Shown here: in pieces, positions 36,197-44,209 of the stretch
Numbering within the stretch: position 1 is the stretch's first letter
Layout of the letters: every line of letters begins with the position of its first letter
DNA from: Acidobacteriota bacterium
GTDB taxonomy: Bacteria > Acidobacteriota > Terriglobia > Terriglobales > Acidobacteriaceae
Assembly: GCA_021792135.1 (NCBI GenBank)
Contig: JAJYVF010000036.1
Location: 1 to 48,803 of the forward strand
DNA: 48,803 nucleotides
Direction: 5' to 3'
The notes under the pieces: model-generated
What the model was told of the DNA's origin: nothing
Seen by the model: only the letters and a program-made list of their open reading frames with translations
The model's database searches: none
Made by a program: the position numbers and the translations under genes

Positions 36197-38233
36197 ATGT
36201 GCAATAGATGGTGGTTGGCCGCGGCCTGCCTTTGTGTGGCGGGCGGTGCGGCCGCGGCTTTATGCCAGAAACCGAAAGAGCGTCCGGTTGCGCCCGCTGA
36301 CCGTCAGGCGGCGAAGCCCTGGTGCTCGTGCGGCGCACATCCGCCGGGCCCGGAGCCAGTATGGACGGCCAAGCCGTATGCGAATACGCCGGAGGATATG
36401 GAGCCCTACGCCAAGTTCGTTAAGCCGTACTACCTCTATTACCTCCAACCGACGATCTGGAACGGGCCGGGGCGAAATATACCCGCTCCCAAGAATCTGA
36501 CCGAGGTGCGCATCGGTTTTGTCGGCCCTATTTCGCCGCGCGACCCCGACTACATCTTTGGCATGCGGATGCTGCACGGCGCGCAGTTGGCGGTGGAAGA
36601 GGCGAACGCTCGCGGCGGCTACGGCGGTAAGCCGTTCCGCCTGATGTTGCACGACGACTACAACAACTGGCAAGCGGAGGCGGTCGCCGGCAATGTCCGT
36701 CCTACCAATCCAGCCATCTGGGGCGCCGGGTTAGACCCGGCCGTCAAGTGCATCTACGACGACAAGGACTGGGCCATCTTCGGCTCCATCAGCTCGGAGA
36801 CCACCCACGAGATGTTGCGCCTGGCCCTCAAAGCCGAGATTCCCATCGTCAATTCGGCATCCACGGATCCCACCATTCCTGAAACCTCGGTCCCCTGGTA
36901 CTTCACCGACCTGCAAGACGACCGCGTGCAGAGCTACACGCTGGCGCGCCGCATCTATACCGAACTCGGCCTCAAGCGCGTCGCTATCCTGCGCGTGAAC
37001 AACCGCTATGGCCGCATGGGCGTGCCCAAATTCCACGATGCCTCGCGCCGCCTCGGACACCCAGTAGTGATCGAACAGAAATTCATGGCCGGCACCACCG
37101 ACTTTTCGCGAGAACTGAGGAACATCCAGGAGTCGCGCGCCGACGCCATTGTGCTGTGGACCGACGAGGTCCCGGCTGCCATCATCCTGAAGCAGATGCG
37201 CGCCATGGGGATGAAGCAGCGCGTCTTCGGCTCCTACCGCACCCTGGGGCCAACCCTGCTGGCCGGCGCCGGACCGGCCGCGGAGGGCTTCGAGGCCGTC
37301 TTTCCCTACAACCCCAACAGTAAAAACCCGCGCTGGCTCGATTTCAACAAGCGTTTCGAGGCCCGCTTCCACGAACCGCCCGAGCAGTTCGCCTCGCTCG
37401 CCTACGACGCCATGAACATCCTGCTCGACTCCATCTGCAAGGCCGGACTGAATCGCGTGCGCATTCAGGACGCCCTGGACAATGTGCGCCAGTACGACGG
37501 CGTGACCGGGCACATGGTCTTCGATCCCAACCAGAAGAATGTGGCGCCCATGTACATCGGCACGGTACACGATGGCGCGATCACCTACCGGCTTGCTCCC
37601 ATGTCGGAGCCGCCGGCCGCAGGGCAGTCCACCGCCGCACAGGCCGTGGCCAGCCAGGCTCCCGCGAAGCAGCCCGCGGCGGCACCCATTCCCTATGCGC
37701 GCGTGGGTGAGGATGGCATCCATTATTTCGGTCCGGCGCAGCCCGATATTCCGCGCGGCGCGGTGCGTGTCGTGCTCTTCGGCCCCGGGGCCGGCAAACT
37801 GGCGCAGTCGGCTGCAATGAAGACGCAGTTGGCTCTCGCGTCGCAAAAGGGGCGCACCTGGATGCTCCTGCCCGTGGACAGCGACCAACAGTGGGGCGTT
37901 GCTTCTACCCAACTGGTTCGTGCCTTGTGGAACGAGCACGCACTGGCGATCATTGCTTTAGGCCGCAAAGCCGGTCATTTGTCGGAACAACTGGCGCTGA
38001 AAACCTTCGTCCCGGTCGTGGCTGTGTCCGACGACCGGACTCTTACCTCGGCAGCCGTACCGTGGATATTCCGGCTCCCGGCGGGAACCTCCGCTGTAGC
38101 TGCGCTGCGCCTGCTCACGGATGCGGAGGCGCGCGGCGGGCCGAACCCCGAGCGGGTGCGGGATGTGCTGGCCTCCGGCAGCCCCGTCTCCGGATTCGCA
38201 TTTCTTCCCACCGGAGATCCGCGCAAGCGATAA
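36197..38233 (+). CDS. Orphan Leu/Ile/Val-type substrate-binding protein with second binding-like module
   Basis: A 678-residue exported protein. Signal-like N-terminus (WWLAAACLCVAGGAAAAL), then a branched-chain-amino-acid type periplasmic binding module at about 104-465 (VRIGFVGPISPRDPDYIFGM, GAQLAVEEANARGGYGGKPF, DWAIFGSISSETTHEM, VAILRVNNRYGRMGV, ADAIVLWTDEVPAA). An Ala/Pro/Gln linker (about 468-500) leads to a second part with binding-protein-like strands (AVRVVLFGPGAGK, LAIIALGRKAGHLSEQLA, PWIFRLPAGTSA). No ABC permease or ATPase gene is nearby, so it may present a ligand to the periplasmic cytochromes rather than to a transporter, as orphan binding proteins do in some alcohol dehydrogenase systems. 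A CSCGAH cluster near residue 43-48 is an unexplained possible metal site. Confidence 0.9.
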   Translation: MCNRWWLAAACLCVAGGAAAALCQKPKERPVAPADRQAAKPWCSCGAHPPGPEPVWTAKPYANTPEDMEPYAKFVKPYYLYYLQPTIWNGPGRNIPAPKNLTEVRIGFVGPISPRDPDYIFGMRMLHGAQLAVEEANARGGYGGKPFRLMLHDDYNNWQAEAVAGNVRPTNPAIWGAGLDPAVKCIYDDKDWAIFGSISSETTHEMLRLALKAEIPIVNSASTDPTIPETSVPWYFTDLQDDRVQSYTLARRIYTELGLKRVAILRVNNRYGRMGVPKFHDASRRLGHPVVIEQKFMAGTTDFSRELRNIQESRADAIVLWTDEVPAAIILKQMRAMGMKQRVFGSYRTLGPTLLAGAGPAAEGFEAVFPYNPNSKNPRWLDFNKRFEARFHEPPEQFASLAYDAMNILLDSICKAGLNRVRIQDALDNVRQYDGVTGHMVFDPNQKNVAPMYIGTVHDGAITYRLAPMSEPPAAGQSTAAQAVASQAPAKQPAAAPIPYARVGEDGIHYFGPAQPDIPRGAVRVVLFGPGAGKLAQSAAMKTQLALASQKGRTWMLLPVDSDQQWGVASTQLVRALWNEHALAIIALGRKAGHLSEQLALKTFVPVVAVSDDRTLTSAAVPWIFRLPAGTSAVAALRLLTDAEARGGPNPERVRDVLASGSPVSGFAFLPTGDPRKR

Positions 38234-38625
38234 GCCTCGGATCTTCAATCTCGATGTCTTCTGGCGCCGCCTGCCACCGGCCACTTCACAAGCCTGACCA
38301 TTTTTCTACGGCAAAACCCGAGCAGGTGTGTCCTGTTCAGTTCTGTGCACGGCCGCCGCGCATTGGGGTTGCGGCAGCTGGAGTGTCTTGGCTTTTGGAT
38401 AGAGCATCTCCGGCTTTCCAACAGGCATAGGCCGAAACATGATCGCAAGTGATAAACGCAGTCAACCTGTTTTGACCCGCGCGCTCTCCACTCGCAGGAT
38501 GAGATAGACATACATCGAATGATGGATAGGAAGACCGCTGTTAAACGGTTACTATGTTGCTGCCGGATCAGAAGAGAGGCGCTGAGTCCGCAAAGCCTCG
38601 CAAACTTCCCTGGAGGCCGAGAGAC
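38234..38625. other. Intergenic gap inside the redox cluster
   Basis: About 390 bp with no gene I believe in. It divides the cluster into two likely transcription units. The inverted repeat GTCAA-cctgtt-TTGAC (38461-38476) overlaps a -35-like TTGACC at 38472, but no good -10 follows at 16-18 bp. The next frame is open from an ATG at 38554 that has no ribosome site. No U-tract terminator follows the upstream gene. Confidence 0.4.
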
Positions 38626-41544
38626 GTGTCCATCAGACGATTCCTGATTGCTGGGGTTCTTGCCCTTGCAGGCAGCGCGCTCTATTTGTATGCGTTTCCC
38701 GCGGCTACCATTTTCTACGAGTCCGTCGTTCTGCTCCATATTCTTGCCGGGACGATCTTCCTCGTCTTCGCGTTGCCGTGGATGGCTCGCCTGATGCGGG
38801 ATCGCATCTGGTGGGAAAAGCTGGGTTGGGCGGTGGTGCTGTTCGGAGGAGCCTTCGGTGCGGCTATCATCTTTACGGGCGCGCGCCGCAACATGTGGCC
38901 CGTCCTCTACACTCACGAGGTTGCCAGCATAGCTGGCTGTGCGCTGCTGCTGTTCGTCTGGAGCGGGCGCCAGCGATGGCTTGGCCGGCTGCGCGGCGGC
39001 GCCCGGCGCGATTCGGCCCGGCTGGCCTGTTGCCTCGCTCTGGCCGCAGGCGTGGCCGCCGGAGCGTGGTGGGTGCGTACCGTGCCGTGGCAGCGTGAAA
39101 ACGTTATCTACAACCCCTCTATCGCGCCGGCTTCCATGTACCAGGAAGGCGCCGGCCCCAAGGGCCAATTCTTTCCCGCTTCGGCTATGACCGCATCTGG
39201 CAAGACTATTCCCGGAGATTTCTTCGTCGATTCAAAAGCCTGCGAAAAGTGCCATGCCGACATCTACCGCCAGTGGGAAAGCTCCGCTCATCACTTTTCT
39301 TCGTTCAACAATCAGTGGTATCGCCAGGCCATCGTCTACATGCAGGGTGTAGAGGGTGTCCAGCCTTCCAAGTTTTGCGCCGGCTGTCACGATCCGGCGC
39401 TCCTTTTCCCCGGCAAATTCAACACGCCCATTCAGAACCGCATCTTCACGCCCGCCGCGCAGGCCGGCATCGGCTGCATGGTCTGCCACTCCATCCGCAT
39501 GGTGCGCAGCACCATGGGTAACGGCAGCTATACGATTGAGTACCCGGCCCTGTTCAAGCTGGTTGACACCAAAAACCCCTTGCTGCGCAGGCTCATTGAC
39601 TTTCTCATCGAAGAGGACCCCGAGCCCCACCGCCGCACCTTCATGAAGCCGTTTATGCAAAACAACCCGGCGGAATTTTGCTCCGCCTGCCACAAGGTCC
39701 ACCTCGATGTGCCGGTGAATCACTACCGCTGGGTGCGCGGCTTTAACGACTACGACAATTGGCAGGCCAGCGGCGTGTCGGGATTCGGCGCGCGCTCGTT
39801 TTACTATCCGCCCCATCCGGAAAATTGTGTTGACTGCCATATGCACATGGTCGGTTCGAACGATGCCGGCAATGTCAACGGCTTCATTCATTCGCATCGC
39901 TTTATCGCCGCCAACACGGCGTTGCCCTTGGTAAACAAAGACCAGACCCAGCTCGAGGACACCGAGCGGTTCCTTCAGGATCACAAGGTCAGCGTGGACA
40001 TCTTCGCCATTTCGCCGGAAACCGGGGCAAACCGCATCCTACAAGCCTCGGCCGCGTCGCCCATGCAGGCGGAAACCACCTTCGCCGTGGGTGAAGAGGC
40101 CGAGCGCCACATCACGGGCATGACCGGCGAAGTGCATGTCGCTCCCGTCACCGCGCCGCTCAATCGCGTGGCGGGAATCGTCGTTCCGGGGGAAACGGCC
40201 CGGGTGGATGTGGTCGTCCGCACCCTCGGCGTCGGTCATTTCTTCCCCGGCGGCACCGTAGACGCCGTCGACTGCTGGCTGGAGCTGAAAGCCACCGACG
40301 ACCGCGGCAAGGTTCTCTTCTGGAGCGGGATGGCCGAGGATCACGGCAAAGGCCCCGTCGATCCGGGCGCGGAGTTCTACCGCTCGCTCGCCATCGACGC
40401 GCACGGCAACGCCACCGATAAGCGCAACGCCTGGGCCGACCGCGCCACCGTTTACGTGCACCTGATTCCGCCCGGCGCCGCAGACACGGTTCACTACCGT
40501 CTGCACATTCCCAGGGACGCGCATGGACACATCCACCTGCTGGCGCGGCTCAACTACCGAAAGTTCGCATGGATCAACACGCAGTTTGCCTTTGCCGGCA
40601 AGTTCTTGAGCACGGGCCCCCATGACGTTGCGCCCGCCTACGACGACCGCCGCATGGTCTTCACCGCCAGCACCGCGGATGTCTCCGGCAAGATCAAGGC
40701 CATTCCCAACCTTCCCATCGTGGTCATGGCGCAGTCCACCGCGGATTTGACCGTGTTGCGGCCCGGTGCGCCGCTGCCCACGGCAAAAATCGCCACCGAA
40801 AAGATCGATTGGCGACGCTGGAACGACTACGGCATCGGCCTCTATCTCCAGGGCGATCTCAGGGCCGCGGAAACGGCTTTCATTCATGCTACGCAGGCTG
40901 ATCCCAACAATCCCGATGGCTGGGTGAACATCGGGCGCGTGCGCCTCGATGAGGGCAATCTCGTCAGCGCCACGCAGGCGCTGGACAAAGCACTGCAGCT
41001 CTCGCCCCATTTGGCCCGCACCCACTACTTTTTGTCCCGGATTCTGAGCGAGCAGGGCAAGTATCACGCCGCCATAGCCCAGTTGAAACTCGTCATCGCG
41101 CAATATCCCTACGACCGTGTGGTGCGTAACGACCTGGGCCGCGTGTATTTTCTTGAGCGCCGCTACGCCCTGGCGCGCAGCCAGTTTCTGAAGGTCATCG
41201 CCATCGATCCCGAAAACCTGGAGGCGAATTACAACCTGATGCTCTGCTACACCGGCCTTGGCAACGACAAATTATCCGCGGCCTACCAGGAAAGATACAT
41301 GCGCTTCAAGGCCAATGAAGCTGCGCAGACGCTTACCGGCCCGTACCGCGCCAAACATCCCTTCGACAATCTGGAGAGGCAGCCGATCCACGAGCACCAA
41401 TCCGTGCCGCTGGCTGAAGCCAACGCCAACAACGGAGTGGAGAAGAACCTCGTGCTGCTGCCTTCGGCGCTGGCAACTTCAGCAAGGCAGACTCCACCGC
41501 GGCCGTCCGCGCAATGGGCTCAGCTCGGCGGAGGTGCGCGTTGA
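38626..41544 (+). CDS. Membrane-anchored five-haem cytochrome c fused to TPR repeats
   Basis: About 972 residues. The GTG at 38626 has a strong GGAGG 9 nt upstream and is preferred to the ATG at 38554, which has none. Four or five membrane segments come first (about 5-165: FLIAGVLALAGSALYLY, ESVVLLHILAGTIFLVFALP, EVASIAGCALLLFVW). A periplasmic cytochrome-c554-like domain follows with five haem sites: CEKCH (206), CAGCH (251), CMVCH (284), CSACH (352) and CVDCH (401), the first in the typical CHADIYRQWESSAH context. A beta-rich region (to about 730) and about four C-terminal TPRs finish it. His residues in two membrane helices (LLHILAG, YTHEVAS) could bind haem b and allow quinone exchange (inference). 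Its stop overlaps the next start. Confidence 0.9.
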   Translation: MSIRRFLIAGVLALAGSALYLYAFPAATIFYESVVLLHILAGTIFLVFALPWMARLMRDRIWWEKLGWAVVLFGGAFGAAIIFTGARRNMWPVLYTHEVASIAGCALLLFVWSGRQRWLGRLRGGARRDSARLACCLALAAGVAAGAWWVRTVPWQRENVIYNPSIAPASMYQEGAGPKGQFFPASAMTASGKTIPGDFFVDSKACEKCHADIYRQWESSAHHFSSFNNQWYRQAIVYMQGVEGVQPSKFCAGCHDPALLFPGKFNTPIQNRIFTPAAQAGIGCMVCHSIRMVRSTMGNGSYTIEYPALFKLVDTKNPLLRRLIDFLIEEDPEPHRRTFMKPFMQNNPAEFCSACHKVHLDVPVNHYRWVRGFNDYDNWQASGVSGFGARSFYYPPHPENCVDCHMHMVGSNDAGNVNGFIHSHRFIAANTALPLVNKDQTQLEDTERFLQDHKVSVDIFAISPETGANRILQASAASPMQAETTFAVGEEAERHITGMTGEVHVAPVTAPLNRVAGIVVPGETARVDVVVRTLGVGHFFPGGTVDAVDCWLELKATDDRGKVLFWSGMAEDHGKGPVDPGAEFYRSLAIDAHGNATDKRNAWADRATVYVHLIPPGAADTVHYRLHIPRDAHGHIHLLARLNYRKFAWINTQFAFAGKFLSTGPHDVAPAYDDRRMVFTASTADVSGKIKAIPNLPIVVMAQSTADLTVLRPGAPLPTAKIATEKIDWRRWNDYGIGLYLQGDLRAAETAFIHATQADPNNPDGWVNIGRVRLDEGNLVSATQALDKALQLSPHLARTHYFLSRILSEQGKYHAAIAQLKLVIAQYPYDRVVRNDLGRVYFLERRYALARSQFLKVIAIDPENLEANYNLMLCYTGLGNDKLSAAYQERYMRFKANEAAQTLTGPYRAKHPFDNLERQPIHEHQSVPLAEANANNGVEKNLVLLPSALATSARQTPPRPSAQWAQLGGGAR

Positions 41545-43265
41545 AGGCTTCCCGCGCCGCGTTGGCCGGCGCCGCCATCCTCGTCAGCGCAGGTCTTGCT
41601 TTGCTGCCCGTAATTTTAGCCGCGGCCGCACCGGCGAACCCGCCTGAACACATTCACTTTGCCGACATTACCCGCGCCGCGGGCATCCATTTTGTCGCCA
41701 ACAACGGCGCATTTGGCAAGAAATATCTGCCCGAGACGCTTGGCCCCGGCGTCGCCTTCATCGACTACAACAACGACGGCTGGCAGGATATTTTTTTCGT
41801 CAACGGCACGAAATGGCCCGGCCATCCCGGCCGCATCACCACGCCGGCCCTGTATCGCAACAATCACAACGGCACGTTCACCGATGTGACCAAACAAGCC
41901 GGCCTCGCTATTCCCATGTACGGGCTTGGCGTCGCTGTCGGCGACTACCTCAACAACGGCTATGATGACCTCTTCGTGACCGCCTATGGCGGAAACCACC
42001 TCTTCCGCAACAACGGCAACGGCACCTTTACCGATGTAACGAAGCAAGCCGGCCTGTCAAAGTCGGGGACCCGCGGCTTAAGCACCAGCGCCGCATGGAT
42101 CGACGCCGACCGCGATGGCCGTCTCGACCTGCTGGTGGCCAACTACGTCCAGTGGACGCCGAAGGCCGACCTGTATTGCACGATGGATGGTGTCCACAAA
42201 TCCTACTGCACGCCGGAGTCTTACCACGGCGCTTCGCTGGAACTGTGGCACAACAACGGCAACGGCACGTTCACTGACGTGACGAAGCAGGCCGGCCTCT
42301 ACGACCCGACCTCGAAAAGCCTGGGCATCGCCATACTCGACGCCAACCAGGACGGCTGGCCGGACATCGCCGTCAGCAACGACACCGAACCCAATAAGCT
42401 CTATATCAACAACCGTAACGGCACCTTTACGGAAAGGGGCATTCCCGACGGCATCGCCTACAGCGAAGATGGCGTGGCGCGCGCCGGCATGGGCATCGCC
42501 GCGGCTGACTACGACCACTCCGGCTATCCCAGCCTGCTCATCACCAACTTCTCCAACCAGATGATCGCCCTCTATCAGAATCAGAAGAACGGCCTGTTCG
42601 TAAACGTCGCTCCGACTTCATCCATCGGCCGCACCAGCCTGCTCACGCTGGGCTTCGGCTGCTTCTTCTTCGACTACAACCTCGACAGTTGGCCCGACAT
42701 CTTCGTCGCCGACGGCCACCTCGACCCCGCCATCGAGGTCATCCAGCACCGCGTCCACTACGCCGAGCGGCCACACCTCTACCGCAACACCGGCGGCAAA
42801 AACTTTGTGGACGTAGCCGCCCGGATGGGCGCCGCCTTTGACGCTCGCCGCGTCGCCCGCGGCGCTGCATACGGCGACATCAACAATGATGGCGCACCGG
42901 ATATCGTGATCACCACAAACAATGGTCCCGCGCAGCTCTTTTTGAACGAAGGCGCCACCAACCATGCTCTGCGCATCAAGCTGATCGGAACCAAATCCAA
43001 TCGCGACGGCATCGGCTCGGAGGTTTGGGTGCAGTCCAACACCACCTCGCAGGGGCAGATGCTCACCAGCGGATCGAGCTATCTGTCCTCCAGCGAGTTG
43101 GTGCTGACCTTCGGCTTGGGCGCTTCCGCGAAAGCCAATGTAATTGAAGTTCACTGGCCCAGCGGCGCAGTAACGCGGTTGACCAACGTTGAGGCAGGCC
43201 AGACCATCACGATTCGTGAAGGTTCGGGTATCGTCCATGCCGAACGGTTTCAAAAGCGCGCATAG
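41541..43265 (+). CDS. FG-GAP repeat / ASPIC-UnbV (CRTAC1-like) protein
   Basis: About 574 residues. The TTG at 41541 is preferred: GGAGGT lies 5 nt upstream, it overlaps the previous stop (TTGA), and it starts directly with a signal peptide (ALAGAAILVSAGLALLPVIL). An in-frame ATG at 41514 is the alternative. The domain order is the same as in the 30762 protein: opening IHFADITRAAGIHFVANNG, FG-GAP blades (DYNNDGWQDIFFVNG, DYLNNGYDDLFVTAYG, DANQDGWPDIAVSNDTEP), and C-terminal ASPIC/UnbV (IGSEVWVQSN, SYLSSSELVLTFGLG, VHWPSGAV). DNA repeats encoding TDVTKQAGL recur at 41880, 42030 and 42273. Coupled to the five-haem protein, it repeats the cytochrome plus UnbV pairing seen at 29347-32528. Confidence 0.92.
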   Translation: MKASRAALAGAAILVSAGLALLPVILAAAAPANPPEHIHFADITRAAGIHFVANNGAFGKKYLPETLGPGVAFIDYNNDGWQDIFFVNGTKWPGHPGRITTPALYRNNHNGTFTDVTKQAGLAIPMYGLGVAVGDYLNNGYDDLFVTAYGGNHLFRNNGNGTFTDVTKQAGLSKSGTRGLSTSAAWIDADRDGRLDLLVANYVQWTPKADLYCTMDGVHKSYCTPESYHGASLELWHNNGNGTFTDVTKQAGLYDPTSKSLGIAILDANQDGWPDIAVSNDTEPNKLYINNRNGTFTERGIPDGIAYSEDGVARAGMGIAAADYDHSGYPSLLITNFSNQMIALYQNQKNGLFVNVAPTSSIGRTSLLTLGFGCFFFDYNLDSWPDIFVADGHLDPAIEVIQHRVHYAERPHLYRNTGGKNFVDVAARMGAAFDARRVARGAAYGDINNDGAPDIVITTNNGPAQLFLNEGATNHALRIKLIGTKSNRDGIGSEVWVQSNTTSQGQMLTSGSSYLSSSELVLTFGLGASAKANVIEVHWPSGAVTRLTNVEAGQTITIREGSGIVHAERFQKRA

Positions 43266-43432
43266 CTTGCCTCGAAGATGGACCTCCCGCTTGAGTCCAA
43301 CACGGCAGGGATGGCTTCGCTGCCGGTGCGCGGATCTTTTTCCGCCTTGCATGATGGCGCAAAATACACTACAACCAAAACAATGAACGCTAAACAACAC
43401 CCTAAGCCTGTTTGGAAAAGGCGCGGAGGAAT

Positions 43433-43936
43433 ATGAAATCGATCATAGAGACACTGCCGTTCGAGGCGCCGGCGCGAGACGCTCAAGTGCGCGTTCTCCG
43501 GAAACGATTGCTAATCCCGGCGCTTGCGCCGCTTTTTATGCTGCTCACCGTTGCGGTTGCCGCACAGGACCCGGCTTTGTTGGCCAAGGCGCAGGCAGGC
43601 GACCCGGTTGCGGAAAACAGCCTTGGAGACTACTACTACGCCCTGAACACGCAGGCAGGATACACGCAGGCGGCGGGCTGGTACCGCAAGGCTGCCGACC
43701 AAGGCTATCCCAAGGCCCAATACAGTCTGGGCATCTCCTACTGCTGGCACGAGGGCGTTCCGCAGGACTATCAGCAGGCCTACTTCTGGATCGATCTTGC
43801 CATTGATGGCAAGATCAGCGACCGGAACCACTGGCTCAACTATGCCGCCTCGCATTTGACCAAGGACCAAATCGCTCAAGCGCAGGGGCAGGCGCAGGAT
43901 TGGCTGCGGTCGCATGCGGAGAAACCCGGCCCGTAA
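43433..43936 (+). CDS. Small SEL1-repeat protein
   Basis: 167 residues, with a GGAGGA ribosome site immediately upstream of the ATG. The N-terminal stretch is hydrophilic, then a hydrophobic segment (LLIPALAPLFMLLTVAVAAQ) suggests a long signal or anchor. Two SEL1-like units follow (VAENSLGDYYYALNTQAGYT, AAGWYRKAADQGYPKAQYSLG, PQDYQQAYFWIDLAI). SEL1 repeats are TPR-like interaction helices. No enzyme domain. It is separated from the FG-GAP gene by 167 bp. Confidence 0.85.
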   Translation: MKSIIETLPFEAPARDAQVRVLRKRLLIPALAPLFMLLTVAVAAQDPALLAKAQAGDPVAENSLGDYYYALNTQAGYTQAAGWYRKAADQGYPKAQYSLGISYCWHEGVPQDYQQAYFWIDLAIDGKISDRNHWLNYAASHLTKDQIAQAQGQAQDWLRSHAEKPGP

Positions 43937-44209
43937 CGCTCGCTATCATCTCGGATGCGAGCTGCTGCGGTTTGTGCCGGCGGGTTTTTGCCCCGTATTG
44001 GCAGCTTTTGCGGGGGCACGGTCTTCGGCTTCCGCGCGGTCTCCGCGGCCTTTGTCTTATACCTATTGGACAACATGGGCGCGGGCCTTCGACAATGACA
44101 ACAGCGCCGGGCGATCTTCCAGCAAAACGATGCATAGGCTTCGAGCGTGAAAGAGAGAACGAAGCGGCACGGATCGATGGGCCAGGGAGCCAGCGGCTGG
44201 CAGAAGGAC

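Noticed and set aside
34965-36338. A 457-codon antisense frame over the propeller and RidA genes
   Set aside because: Crosses two real genes on the other strand and has no recognisable motif.
36731-37939. A 402-codon antisense frame over the binding-protein gene
   Set aside because: Composition typical of a shadow frame; the sense gene has clear family motifs.
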